Shown one piece after another: positions 1 to 7,897 of a stretch of DNA of 64,000 nt (the first letter of the stretch is position 1; every line of letters begins with the position of its first letter). A model generated the notes under the pieces. It had not been told where the DNA came from. It saw nothing but the letters and a program-made list of their open reading frames with translations, and ran no database searches. The stretch spans positions 4,893 through 68,892 of the forward strand of contig NZ_BMFW01000010.1 in NCBI RefSeq assembly GCF_014639275.1, read 5' to 3'. This stretch comes from Arthrobacter liuii. GTDB lineage: Bacteria > Actinomycetota > Actinomycetes > Actinomycetales > Micrococcaceae. The position numbers and the translations under genes were made by a program.

Positions 1-76
1 CGGCGGCGACTCAGAAAACAATACCCGCCCCCACCCCCCCACCGCAAATCGGGACCGCACAGCCCCCCGCACCACC

Positions 77-97
77 AAAAACCCCGGAAACCCGGGG
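77..97 (-). terminator. Rho-independent terminator
   Basis: Read on the minus strand this is a 6-bp stem CCCCGG/CCGGGG with a 4-nt loop followed by five T residues. It lies about 130 bp downstream of the PASTA lipoprotein gene and is the likely transcription end for it. The rest of 1-228 holds no credible gene. Confidence 0.6.
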
Positions 98-180
98 TAG
101 GACGAGCCATCGAGGCACTTCGACGGTCTCACGCCGTCGTAATTGACTGGTGTGTGCTGCAGCACAGCGCAGCGAGAGGC

Positions 181-207
181 GGCGAACCTGCTTGGTGCAG
201 GTTCGCC
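181..207 (-). terminator. Perfect 11-bp hairpin after lipoprotein gene
   Basis: GGCGAACCTGC and GCAGGTTCGCC form a perfect 11-bp stem with a 5-nt loop, 21 bp beyond the lipoprotein stop codon. No T-run follows on either strand, so it may stabilise the 3' end or act together with the hairpin at 77-97. Confidence 0.5.
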
Positions 208-228
208 GTCTCTCCAAGCCGGCTTGGT

Positions 229-945
229 CTAGGCCCCCTGCCAGCGCAACCGTCCGTCAGTGGCGCGGGCGCAGACCATGGGTTTGCCCGTCTTGCTTAT
301 GCCTGTCCCCCCGCTGCAGAACGCTCCCGGCGAGACGTAGTTTGGCACCACTGGCGCAGGAGCGGGCGCGGGGGCCTGAGCGGCCTGCTGCGCTGCTTGC
401 CGGGCAGCCGCCTGCTCAGCAGCCTGCCGGGCTGCTGCGTCCCGCGCGGCCTGGTCAGAGGCAGCTTTTGCAGCGGCCGCCTGGTCGGCGGCGGCTTTGT
501 CCGCAGCCGCCTTCTCGGCCGCAACCTTGTCCGCCGCCGCTTTTTCAGCTGCTGCCTTCTCCGCGGCCACGTCATCGAGATTCTTAACGCCGAGATGCAC
601 TGTGGAGCCCTTCGCCGCCTGTGCACCGTTGGCAGGATCCTGCGAGATCACCTGCCAGTTCTTCTCGACCATAATCGACTTGCCCTTGGCGGTGTCCACA
701 GCCTCCACCTTAAAGCCGAGCTTTTCCAGCTGGTCCGTCGCCTTGTCCAGGGTCAGGTTCACTACGGCCGGAACCACGACAGTCTCTGTTGTCTGCGAAA
801 CAGCCGTTGCGGTTGCCGTAGCCGTGGCTGTTGCCGGCGTTGCGGCCTGCTTGCCGCCGCAACCCGTCAGCATGAGGCCGGTCAGCACAACCAGAGCCAG
901 CGAGGCCTTCAACCTCCCGATTGCAGGAACGGTTTTTTCTTTCAT
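229..945 (-). CDS. PASTA-domain lipoprotein with Ala-rich coiled coil
   Basis: A 238-aa exported lipoprotein. A lysine-containing N-terminus and hydrophobic stretch end in a lipobox LTGC with Cys at residue 29. Residues about 57-122 are one PASTA domain (VVPAVVNLTLDKA start, VHLGV end), a fold that in penicillin-binding proteins and PknB-type kinases binds muropeptides or beta-lactams. Residues about 125-190 are an almost pure Ala/Lys/Glu/Gln heptad-like tract, likely a long helix that could span the wall. The tail (NYVSPGAFCSGG and on) has two Cys residues. The start has a GGGGG ribosome site 4 nt upstream. No kinase or transpeptidase domain is attached, so a cell-envelope sensing or structural role is inference. 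Confidence 0.85.
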   Translation of the reverse strand: MKEKTVPAIGRLKASLALVVLTGLMLTGCGGKQAATPATATATATATAVSQTTETVVVPAVVNLTLDKATDQLEKLGFKVEAVDTAKGKSIMVEKNWQVISQDPANGAQAAKGSTVHLGVKNLDDVAAEKAAAEKAAADKVAAEKAAADKAAADQAAAAKAASDQAARDAAARQAAEQAAARQAAQQAAQAPAPAPAPVVPNYVSPGAFCSGGTGISKTGKPMVCARATDGRLRWQGA

Positions 946-1010
946 GTTTCCCCCTAGGAATGCATGTGATGGTAGAAATTGCGACTGGAAAGATCTGGAC
1001 AGGAGCCTGC

Positions 1011-2357
1011 CTACTCGCAGGCGATGCCGTCTGAGTCGCGGTCCAGTGCAGGGCGGTAGCCGGCCTGTCCGGCGTACAACGGTGCGGCTCCCGCGGCCCT
1101 CGCCGCGGTGCAGTTGGCGAAGTAGACAGCAGCAGGTGCGGGTGCAACGGGCGCGGGTGCAACGGCAACAGGAGCGGGCGCCACTGGAGCAGGTACCGGC
1201 ACAACGGGAGCAACCGCGGCGGGTGCCGGGTCAGTCACGACCGGCGCCGGAGCCTGCTGGTTCGTCGGCGCCAGTTGACCGGAGCAGTCGCCAAGGATCC
1301 TGGCCATCGCGTCGTGCTCGGCCTGGGTGACCCACAGTCCGTACGTTGCCTTCACGGAGATCTGCCGTGCAACGTACTCGCACCGGAAGCCCTTGTTCGG
1401 AGGCAACCAGGTGGCTGCGTCGCCGTCGCCCTTTTGCTGATTGGTGGGCCCATCCGTCGCCTGCAGGTTCAGCGGATCGTTCGCAAACGCCGTCCGCTGT
1501 TCCGCGGTCAACTGCTGGGCCCCCTTCTGCCACGCGTCGCTCAGCGCCACCACATGGTCGATCTGCACGGCACTGCTGGTGGCCGAGCCCCGCACAAAGC
1601 TGATGGCCGAGCCCGTATAAGGGTCCGCCAGGGTTCCCGACTGCACCTTGCACGTCACGCTGTTCGTGTAGGTGATGCCGGTGAGGTCACGCCTGAGGAT
1701 GTCGTTGCGGGTATCGCAGCCGTTCCGGTCCACGTCCGCCCACGCCTGCCCGAATTGTGCCCGGTCATATCCCGTCTTCGGCGCCCGGCCCTTGATAGGG
1801 AGGGTTGCCAGCACGTCCATGGCCTTCGCGGCGTGCGCAGGCTGGGCGTTCGGCGCGGCGGCGGTGACGCCGGCGGCAAGAACATAGGGGCTCTCCGGGT
1901 CCAGCGCCTCGCCGCTGGACCCGGAGGTGGGGGTTGGAGTGGACGACGGCGACGCCTTGGCTGTTGCGGTTGGGCTTGCGTCCGCGGGGGCGGGGGCGGC
2001 CTTGGCAGTACTTTCGGAGGAAGCCGCCTCAAAATCGGCGCTGGCAACGTGCGGCATCGCCACAGCCCCGCCGATAAAGAGCGCGAAAGACGCAGCGATC
2101 GCGACGGCGCCGGCTTTGCGTTTTGCCGGAAGCCACGCCCAGGAGCGCCGCCCGGTGAGAAGGACATACAGGCCGGTGAGTGCCAGCGAGATGCCCAGGA
2201 AAATAAGGGATCCGCCAGCTCCTCCGCTCATTGCTCCGAAAGACATGAAAAGCGCGGTTATGCCTGCAACAATGAAAGTTGAAGCACGTGGTTTCCGCGG
2301 CGGCTTCGGTGTCGGCGGAGAAGGAACAAACCCCAAACGGGTTTCGTAATCGGACAT
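1011..2357 (-). CDS. Membrane-anchored HNH (DUF1524-type) protein with Excalibur domain
   Basis: About 448 aa. The N-terminus carries two hydrophobic segments and a further one ending near VASADF, followed by a Pro/Ala/Thr linker; this places the rest outside the cell. The central domain has the DUF1524/HNH pattern: IDHVVALSDAW, then NDPLNL and KGDGDAATWLP. This is the nuclease fold found at the GmrSD C-terminus and in secreted actinobacterial nucleases. After an APAPV repeat linker the C-terminus is an Excalibur domain (FANCTAAR, DRDSDGIACE), a predicted calcium-binding module. I chose the ATG at 2357 because GGGGG lies 3 nt before it, as in the neighbouring lipoprotein gene. A GTG at 2381 with its own GGGGG is the alternative and adds 8 residues. 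Likely an extracellular or surface DNase; substrate unproven. Confidence 0.85.
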   Translation of the reverse strand: MSDYETRLGFVPSPPTPKPPRKPRASTFIVAGITALFMSFGAMSGGAGGSLIFLGISLALTGLYVLLTGRRSWAWLPAKRKAGAVAIAASFALFIGGAVAMPHVASADFEAASSESTAKAAPAPADASPTATAKASPSSTPTPTSGSSGEALDPESPYVLAAGVTAAAPNAQPAHAAKAMDVLATLPIKGRAPKTGYDRAQFGQAWADVDRNGCDTRNDILRRDLTGITYTNSVTCKVQSGTLADPYTGSAISFVRGSATSSAVQIDHVVALSDAWQKGAQQLTAEQRTAFANDPLNLQATDGPTNQQKGDGDAATWLPPNKGFRCEYVARQISVKATYGLWVTQAEHDAMARILGDCSGQLAPTNQQAPAPVVTDPAPAAVAPVVPVPAPVAPAPVAVAPAPVAPAPAAVYFANCTAARAAGAAPLYAGQAGYRPALDRDSDGIACE

Positions 2358-2636
2358 TTTCCCCCATTTATTAGGGGGCACAAATCACGCCCCCTTATTT
2401 GTCGAGCCTGCTGCTAAGCCCGACAAACTCGTCGTCGACGAGCCTATGCTCCGTTCGGAACTGTATAACTTCCTTTTCGTGATCCTCGGCCAACATTCAG
2501 CCAGTCTTGATGCGACCTTGAGGAAAGGTTGTAGCAATAGGGGTTTTTGTCCTTAACGATTCGCCCAGGACAGGGCTTTAAGCCGGCCATCGAATGGGCA
2601 TTCCCCTGGGGCAAGGCGCAAAGATAGAGTGGCCGC

Positions 2637-3029
2637 ATGCACATGCGCCTTGAGGTTGTACAGGTCCCGGTTTCAGACGTCGACGGGTCGAAAGCGTTCT
2701 ACACGGAAAAGCTTGGCTTTGTCCTGGACCACGATGTGGAATACATCCCTGGCATGCGGGTGGTCCAGTTGACCCCCCCGGGCTCCGCCACATCGGTGGT
2801 CATCGGCACCGGGATGACCACCATGACGCCGGGCAGCCTGGAGGGACTGCAGTTGGTGGTTCCAGACATAAATGAAGTCCGCACCGAGCTGGTCAGCCGC
2901 GGCGCGGATATCAGCGAGGTGCAGGACCTCGGCGGCGTCCTGTTCGCCTACTTCAGCGATCCTGACGGCAACCGCTGGGTCATGCAGGGCGAGACCCCGC
3001 AAGTTGTTCGGGACGCACACAAATCCTAA
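2637..3029 (+). CDS. VOC (glyoxalase/bleomycin-resistance fold) family protein
   Basis: A 130-aa protein with a single glyoxalase-like module. VVQVPVSDVDGSKAFYTEKLGF is typical of the first beta-alpha-beta unit, and the second half ends in FSDPDGNRWVMQ, where the metal or substrate residues usually sit. Family members isomerise, open rings, or bind small metabolites or drugs; nothing here fixes the substrate. It stands alone between oppositely oriented genes. A second ATG at 2643 (MRLEV) is an equally good start, and only a weak GAG-type ribosome site is visible. Confidence 0.85.
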   Translation: MHMRLEVVQVPVSDVDGSKAFYTEKLGFVLDHDVEYIPGMRVVQLTPPGSATSVVIGTGMTTMTPGSLEGLQLVVPDINEVRTELVSRGADISEVQDLGGVLFAYFSDPDGNRWVMQGETPQVVRDAHKS

Positions 3030-3104
3030 AAGGTCCGTCTGTTTTGAGCGCGCGGATCGAACAGCCGCCAAACGGAGCGGGCGTCCTCAGCTGGGCTGCC
3101 CCGA

Positions 3105-3710
3105 TCAGGCGCGGGGCGCCGCCTCATCCGATTGGGACTCCAGGACGTCCTGGACGACTTCGTTGTGCCGCAGGAACCACGGCTTGAACGGCGGGTCGAA
3201 GCGCGCGAATCTGGGTGCACCCACCGGTGTCAGACCGGCCAGGGTTAGCGCCGCCTGCAGGCCGTCGTTGCGCCGCGCGAAGGCCGACGCGGAGCCACTG
3301 CCGGAAAAGCGCAGCACTGCAGCGAGGGAACCCGGCACCGCGCGTACTTTGACCTCCGGATCGGTAGGCGTTGGAGCGGTTTCTGTGGTCACGCCGGCCG
3401 GTAGGACAAACGCCACCGAAATTTCGGCGGGCTGCTCCCCGGCCCCGGGCAGCGGGCCGCTTTGGAGCACCGGGGCGGTCATGGCGAGCTTCTGCGGTCC
3501 CGCCTCCTGGATCACCGGGGCGGTCATGGCCAGCTTCTGCCGGGCAGTGTTGCTGCCGCTGATGTAGTTGAAGAGATGCCGGAAGGCGGCGTTGCCGGCA
3601 CGGTCAAAATCTGCCGTCACCGTCACCTCGGCCACGACATAATCCGGATACCGGCGCAGTTCGAAATGGGGATAGCGCCGGACCAACTCATAGGGCTGCT
3701 GTTCGGTCAT
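3105..3710 (-). CDS. SOUL heme-binding family protein
   Basis: 201 aa beginning MTEQQPYELVRRY. Family hallmarks are the opening FELRRYPDYVVAEV, FNYISG, two copies of KLAMTAPV 15 residues apart, and a terminal RHNEV. SOUL/HBP proteins bind heme or tetrapyrroles in eukaryotes; bacterial members have no settled role. The open frame runs 52 codons further upstream, but that extension is low-complexity read-through of the neighbouring region and lacks family similarity, so I start at 3710. The tandem motif is normal for the family and not a recent duplication. Confidence 0.85.
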   Translation of the reverse strand: MTEQQPYELVRRYPHFELRRYPDYVVAEVTVTADFDRAGNAAFRHLFNYISGSNTARQKLAMTAPVIQEAGPQKLAMTAPVLQSGPLPGAGEQPAEISVAFVLPAGVTTETAPTPTDPEVKVRAVPGSLAAVLRFSGSGSASAFARRNDGLQAALTLAGLTPVGAPRFARFDPPFKPWFLRHNEVVQDVLESQSDEAAPRA

Positions 3711-3774
3711 GGTGCACCAGAGCCTACGCCCGTGGGGCCGGAGCGGCCAGACCCAAGGCGCGCTGCCGGAACCC

Positions 3775-4054
3775 TTACACAGTTTTCTTCGTGGCGCGGG
3801 CCATGGACTTGGCACGCAGAACAGCGGTGCCAACCAGCAGGACGAAGACGAGGCCAATCGCGCCAAAGAGGACAGTCAGGACAACACCGACGCCCCTGAA
3901 CCACACGCCGTCGCTCTCGTAGCCCAGCACAATGGCGCGGCCGGGGTCGTTTGCGGCATAGACCACCGTTGCGTCGCTGCCTGTACCCAGTCACGGCCCC
4001 CATTCCGCCGGAGGGTGTCACCAGAACCACATCCCCAGCCGTTGCCCGCGGCAA
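3775..4054 (-). pseudogene. DUF3592-like membrane protein remnant, frameshifted
   Basis: The C-terminal 63 codons (3775-3966) read VVYAANDPGRAIVLGY followed by a hydrophobic helix and a basic tail, resembling the end of DUF3592 proteins (a Y-D-P-x-x-P-x-x-A motif before the last membrane segment). In-frame upstream is a TGA near 3984. The neighbouring frame continues the expected sequence (GDVVLVTPSGGMGAVTG). One frameshift near 3984-3990 therefore splits the gene, and the usual N-terminal membrane segment is missing; the marR promoter begins at 4042. Either decay or a base-call error; family assignment is moderate. Confidence 0.4.
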
Positions 4055-4098
4055 ACAAGCAGAGCATAATAGTTAGCAGAACTAATTAGCACTGCTAA
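4042..4098 (+). promoter_or_regulatory. marR promoter and 26-bp palindromic operator
   Basis: A -35 TTGCCC (4042-4047), 17-nt spacer and -10 CATAAT (4065-4070) precede a palindrome at 4073-4098: TTAGCAGAACTAA followed by TTAGCACTGCTAA, matching its reverse complement at 22 of 26 positions with a central CTAATTAG. The dyad covers the expected transcription start, the usual place for MarR self-repression. Confidence 0.65.
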
Positions 4099-4128
4099 GG
4101 AAACCCAGCAGGAGGCGCACCCACCCAC

Positions 4129-4590
4129 ATGTCACCCACCCAAACCAAGAACCAGGCAACTGCAGACCCCACCGCCCCCGATACCCTCGCCATCGATCTC
4201 CGCACCGCCGTCATGCGAACTTCGCGCCGGCTCCGCGTCGAGGCAACCGGCGAAATCATCACCCCCGGCCAGTACACGGTATTGGCCCTGCTGAACGGCA
4301 GCGGCCCCAGCACGCTGCGCGCGCTCGCCGAAAGTGAGCACGTCCAGGCGCCATCCATGACCAGGATTGTCAACGCGCTCGCCGAGCAGGGCTTCGTCAC
4401 CAGGTCCGCGAATCCCGACGACGGCCGCCAGGTCCGAGTGGACATCACGGGAGCCGGCAGGACCGTCCTGGAAGAGGCACGGGGCCAGCGGACGGCCTGG
4501 CTGGCCCAGCGCGTGGCAGGCCTCAGCGAGGAAGACCGGCTCACCCTGAGCCGGGCGGCCCGCATCATGCAGGAAATGAGCGGCAAATGA
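4129..4590 (+). CDS. MarR family transcriptional regulator
   Basis: 153 aa with a winged helix-turn-helix: TPGQYTVLALL, then STLRALAESEHVQAPSMTRIVNALAEQGFV as the helix-turn-helix and RSANPDDGRQVRVDIT as the wing. The flanking helices suit the MarR dimer. The ATG has GGAGG 13 nt upstream. It overlaps the MFS gene by 4 bp (ATGA), so the two are translationally coupled. MarR proteins in this arrangement usually repress their own operon until a phenolic or toxic ligand binds; here the ligand is presumably exported by the neighbour. The operator at 4073-4098 supports autoregulation. Confidence 0.92.
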   Translation: MSPTQTKNQATADPTAPDTLAIDLRTAVMRTSRRLRVEATGEIITPGQYTVLALLNGSGPSTLRALAESEHVQAPSMTRIVNALAEQGFVTRSANPDDGRQVRVDITGAGRTVLEEARGQRTAWLAQRVAGLSEEDRLTLSRAARIMQEMSGK

Positions 4591-5843
4591 GTGCGATGTT
4601 CCGGGCCCTTGAGAACCCCAACTACCGCATCTGGGCCGGCGGCGCGATCGTGTCAAACACCGGCACCTGGATGCAGCGTGTGGCCCAGGACTGGCTGGTC
4701 CTGACGGTCCTCACCGACCACTCGGGTGCCGCCGTCGGCCTGACCACCGGCCTGCAGTTCCTGCCCATGCTGCTGTTCGGCCCCTACGGCGGAGTGCTGG
4801 CGGACCGCTACCGCAAGCGCATCATCCTCATGTGGACGCAACTGGCCATGGGCTTCACCGGCCTGGCCATCGGCCTCCTGGTGGTCACCGGCACCGCCCA
4901 ACTGTGGCACGCGTATGTGGCCGCTTTCTGCTTGGGAGTGGCGAGCGCCGTGGATGCACCCGCGCGCCAGGCCTTTGTGTCGGAACTGGTGGGGCAGGAG
5001 AACATCTCCAACGCGGTGGCGCTGAACTCCGCGTCCTTCAACACAGCCCGGCTCACTGGCCCTGCCATCGCCGGGGTGCTCATCGCCTGGGTGGGCACCG
5101 GCCCGGTGTTCCTGATTAACGCTGCCAGCTTCGCTGCCGTGCTGGTCTCGCTGTTCAGGATCCGCATTACCCAACCCGCCGCCGCAGCAAAGGGCGAGCG
5201 GAACAAGCACCAGGTGGCCGAGGGCATCCGGTACGTGCGCCAGAGGCCCGACCTGATGCTGATCATGGTCCTGGTGGGCATCCTTGGCGCGTTCGGCATG
5301 AACTTTCCGGTCATCAACTCGCTGATGGCCACCACCGAGTTCAGCATGGGTCCAAGTGAATTCGGGCTCCTCGGCTCGATTATGGCGGTGGGCACCCTGG
5401 CAGGCGCACTCCTGGCCGCGCGCCGCTCCGGCCCGCGGCTGCGGTTCCTGCTGGGCGGCGCGCTGGGAATGGGAATCTTCACGATCCTGGGCAGCGTTGC
5501 GCCGTCATTCTGGGTCTACGCTGCCATCCTGGTTCCCATAGGCCTGGCCTCCATCACCTTCCTGAACAGCTGCAACACCAGCATTCAGCTCTCCGTGGAG
5601 CCGCAGTTCCGCGGCCGGGTGCTGGCGCTGTACCTGGCCATCCTGCAGGGCGGCACGGCCGTGGGTTCGCCGCTGGTCGGGTGGATCGGCAGCCAGTTTG
5701 GCGCCCGCTGGTCGGTGGCGGCCGGCGGCATCGTGGTCCTGCTCGCGGGTGTGGCCGCCGTCATAGCGGTCACCAGACGGAACCGGCTCACCCTCCGCCG
5801 GGCGCTCCGGATAGCCCTGGGCAGGCGCGAGCCGGCAGTCTGA
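4587..5843 (+). CDS. MFS efflux transporter (MFS_3/EntS-like)
   Basis: 418 aa with about 12 membrane segments. The start MFRALENPNYRIWAGGAIVSNTGTWMQ is characteristic of the MFS_3 group (DHA3-type exporters such as EntS), and GGVLADRYRKR is the loop 2-3 signature of the superfamily. It shares an ATGA overlap with the MarR gene, forming a regulator-exporter pair. Export of a drug, siderophore or aromatic compound is inference from family and context. Two tandem hairpins follow at 5889-5951. Confidence 0.92.
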   Translation: MSAMFRALENPNYRIWAGGAIVSNTGTWMQRVAQDWLVLTVLTDHSGAAVGLTTGLQFLPMLLFGPYGGVLADRYRKRIILMWTQLAMGFTGLAIGLLVVTGTAQLWHAYVAAFCLGVASAVDAPARQAFVSELVGQENISNAVALNSASFNTARLTGPAIAGVLIAWVGTGPVFLINAASFAAVLVSLFRIRITQPAAAAKGERNKHQVAEGIRYVRQRPDLMLIMVLVGILGAFGMNFPVINSLMATTEFSMGPSEFGLLGSIMAVGTLAGALLAARRSGPRLRFLLGGALGMGIFTILGSVAPSFWVYAAILVPIGLASITFLNSCNTSIQLSVEPQFRGRVLALYLAILQGGTAVGSPLVGWIGSQFGARWSVAAGGIVVLLAGVAAVIAVTRRNRLTLRRALRIALGRREPAV

Positions 5844-5888
5844 TTGCTGGTGTTCGGGGTACTGGCGCCCGCTGGCACGAACGTCATG

Positions 5889-5951
5889 GCCGTGGGCCGG
5901 TCCCCCATAAGTGGCACCGGCCCACGGCGGTGGCCCATAGGATGGGCCACC
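5889..5951 (+). terminator. Tandem hairpins downstream of MFS gene
   Basis: The first hairpin is a perfect 13-bp stem (5889-5901 with 5916-5928, 14-nt loop). The second follows at once with a perfect 10-bp stem (5929-5938 with 5942-5951, 3-nt loop). A weak T-rich stretch follows. This is a strong end of transcription for the marR-MFS operon. Confidence 0.65.
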
Positions 5952-5992
5952 TATTGTCTGTTGCGCAGCGCGTGCCGCAGCAGCAGACGGTC

Positions 5993-6244
5993 TCAGTCTC
6001 CTGAGGCGACCGGAAGCGCAGCGCGCCGTGTGAGCTCCTGGTCGACAAGGCGCAGGAGGTCCGAGGCGTGGTCGGGCCCGGAGGCGAGGGTGCCGCGTTC
6101 CACCGCATGTCGGAGAAGAAGCAGGTCGGCGGCCGGGACGAGCGGCCAGCCGCGGAAGGCGTGGAAGATCCTGCCCTGTGAGGTGGTGCCGGGACGGATT
6201 TTCCCGGTAAGGGGTCGGTCAGCTGCGGAGTCCATCAGTCGCAC
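5993..6244 (-). CDS. Hypothetical small protein
   Basis: An 83-aa frame that I do not recognise. It has no signal peptide or membrane helix; the second half (LLLLRHAVERGTLASGP and on) is predicted helical. A GTG start has AGGA about 10 nt upstream, and an ATG three codons in is an alternative. It fills the space between the MFS terminator and the intergenic region at 6245-6343. Composition is plausible for a real protein, but high-GC DNA gives chance frames of this size. Confidence 0.4.
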   Translation of the reverse strand: MRLMDSAADRPLTGKIRPGTTSQGRIFHAFRGWPLVPAADLLLLRHAVERGTLASGPDHASDLLRLVDQELTRRAALPVASGD

Positions 6245-6343
6245 TCATGAGTGTCCTGCCAGCTGACTGCTCAACCGCGAATAAGGAAAAGATAGCCAAA
6301 ACAGGACGTATAAACTATGCAGTTTCTATAAGGTGTGGATTTA

Positions 6344-6691
6344 TTACGCGAACTTGTTGACGATATCCACGGAGACTTCCACCGCAGGGACCGTTCCCCG
6401 GTTTTCGAGCCAATGGGTGGTGTTCCTGTCCTCTGGCCAGCCGGGTCCAGGCCCGTATACCGTAGCCACACCGTCGCGGTGGTCGGTGATGGTCCCTTGC
6501 AGGATGTAGACCGTTCCGGGCTGACCCACATGGTCGTGGAGAGGGCCGAAAATACCGCCGGGCTCGATGGTCACCTTCCGCATCCGCAACTGCCGGCCGT
6601 CCATGCCCTCGATCTCGCCGGCAAGGTCAACCGTTGCCAGCAACTCCACCGAGACGCCTTTTGTCTCCGGTGCCACTTCTTCCACGCCCAT
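6344..6691 (-). CDS. Cupin-domain protein
   Basis: 115 aa starting MGVEEVAPETKG. A single small beta-barrel is indicated by IEPGGIFGPLHDHVGQPGTV, a cupin motif 1 in which H-x-H supplies metal ligands, and by the region YGPGPGWPE. Cupins of this size are often metal-dependent enzymes or ligand-binding proteins without a fixed substrate. The frame extends 46 codons upstream, but that part is Arg-rich antisense-like sequence; the start at 6691 has GGAGGG 12 nt upstream. It lies 139 bp downstream of the VOC gene on the same strand, possibly co-transcribed. Confidence 0.8.
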   Translation of the reverse strand: MGVEEVAPETKGVSVELLATVDLAGEIEGMDGRQLRMRKVTIEPGGIFGPLHDHVGQPGTVYILQGTITDHRDGVATVYGPGPGWPEDRNTTHWLENRGTVPAVEVSVDIVNKFA

Positions 6692-6830
6692 TGCCTGTTC
6701 CGTCCCTCCGGCCCCCTTACGACGGCGGCGCCGGCCTGCCGCTGCCACGCACCCACGTGCGGGTGCTTTTGGGCGGCAAGTGCCGGCGTCGTGCGCTATG
6801 TGCTGAGCCTGCTGCCGCAGGCACGGCACG

Positions 6831-7217
6831 TCAAGACGAAATCGCGGAGATGTTGAGGATGTTGCCCTCGCTGTCGAGGAACCAGGCCGCTTGGCCGTAA
6901 CCCTCCATCGTGGCGATGCCGTTCTCGGTCTTCAGCCCAGGCATGTCATAGTCTTCGAAAACCACACCCCGGGCGCGGAGTTCATCCACGTCCCGCTGAA
7001 CGTCATCGGTGGCCCAACCAATTTGCGTGTTTTTGGCCGAACCGGCGTTGTCCGTCTGGTAAATCAGGAACGAGGTCCCTTTCCCGCACCGGTAGACAAG
7101 GCCGCCGTCACTCATGGTCCGCTCGGGCTCAAACCCCAGTTTGTCCCGATAAAACTCCCTGGCCCGGTCGATATCCTTTGCAGGCAAAATAGCCATGACT
7201 TCCATATCTTTGAGCAT
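6831..7217 (-). CDS. VOC family protein
   Basis: 128 aa beginning MLKDMEVMAILPAKDIDRAR. The glyoxalase fold is shown by AREFYRDKLGFEPE in the first repeat and WFLDSEGNILNI near the end. Tyr/Phe-rich pocket residues and the central GLVYRCGKGTSFLIYQT are common in the bleomycin-resistance-like branch. The start at 7217 has AAGGAG 11 nt upstream and removes nine weak residues of the longer frame. Function is unknown; possible roles are antibiotic sequestration or small-molecule isomerisation. Confidence 0.85.
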   Translation of the reverse strand: MLKDMEVMAILPAKDIDRAREFYRDKLGFEPERTMSDGGLVYRCGKGTSFLIYQTDNAGSAKNTQIGWATDDVQRDVDELRARGVVFEDYDMPGLKTENGIATMEGYGQAAWFLDSEGNILNISAISS

Positions 7218-7460
7218 GACAAACAACTCTCCTTGCAGTTGCAATGGCGTTGCTCTCCCCCGAAAACAGTCCGGCCGTCCCCCGCCGGGCCTCGTGGCCG
7301 TCCTTCCCGCCGACTGCCGGGGCGGCCACCCGAGACCCCACTTTCCGCGGTGGCAGCAGCCATCGCCGCGGGGTCCCCGAAGTCTACGAGGCCATTATGG
7401 AACTGAAATCCCCGCGGCGAAATAGGGGATTTTTAAGCGGGACCGAGCCGCTTCCGGCAC

Positions 7461-7784
7461 CTATTTCCGTGCCGCGCGCACCGCTTTGCGCAACGCCGCG
7501 CCCGCTGCCGTCACCAAGGGAACCAGGCACACCAGGGTGGCGATGGTGTTGGGGCGGAAGACGGGTTCGCCGTTGACCGTGCGGTAGACGCCGAGCGGCA
7601 CAACAAACCCGCCGCCTCCTCCACCGGAGGCGCCTTCCTCCGCTTCCATGCCGCCGCCGAACGCGAAAGACACCAGCGCCACGGGCACGATCTCCTCCCC
7701 GCCCACGTTCACCGGGGTGCCGTAGGCGCGGGCCACGCCCATGTTCTTGAAGGACTCTGCCAGGAGTGCAAGTGTGTCAGCCAT
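7461..7784 (-). CDS. GerW/YtfJ family protein
   Basis: 107 aa. The sequence has GTPVNVGGEEIVPVALVSF, then a Gly-rich stretch (six glycines near residue 55), then FVVPLGVYRTVNGEPVFRPN, the layout of the GerW (YtfJ) family. It ends in a hydrophobic segment and a basic tail. In Bacillus the family is linked to spore germination, but many non-sporulating actinobacteria carry homologues of unknown role. It stands alone, with about 240 bp on its left containing no gene. Confidence 0.8.
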   Translation of the reverse strand: MADTLALLAESFKNMGVARAYGTPVNVGGEEIVPVALVSFAFGGGMEAEEGASGGGGGGFVVPLGVYRTVNGEPVFRPNTIATLVCLVPLVTAAGAALRKAVRAARK

Positions 7785-7897
7785 GGCCTCACGTTAGGCA
7801 GCCTTGCGTTGGAACCGGAAGGACCATAAGTCCCGCTGGCCCACTCCGTTCGAAGGTGCCCGCCCGCGCCTGGCGCGTGCCGGCGTCGTAGGTTGCT

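Noticed and set aside
154..957. Long plus-strand frame opposite the PASTA lipoprotein
   Set aside because: Antisense shadow caused by GC bias; no ribosome site, no recognisable domain, and the minus-strand frame has signal peptide, lipobox and PASTA domain.
3468..3530. 45-bp near-repeat inside the SOUL gene giving KLAMTAPV twice
   Set aside because: Two copies of this motif are usual in bacterial SOUL/HBP proteins, so it is family structure and not a local duplication.
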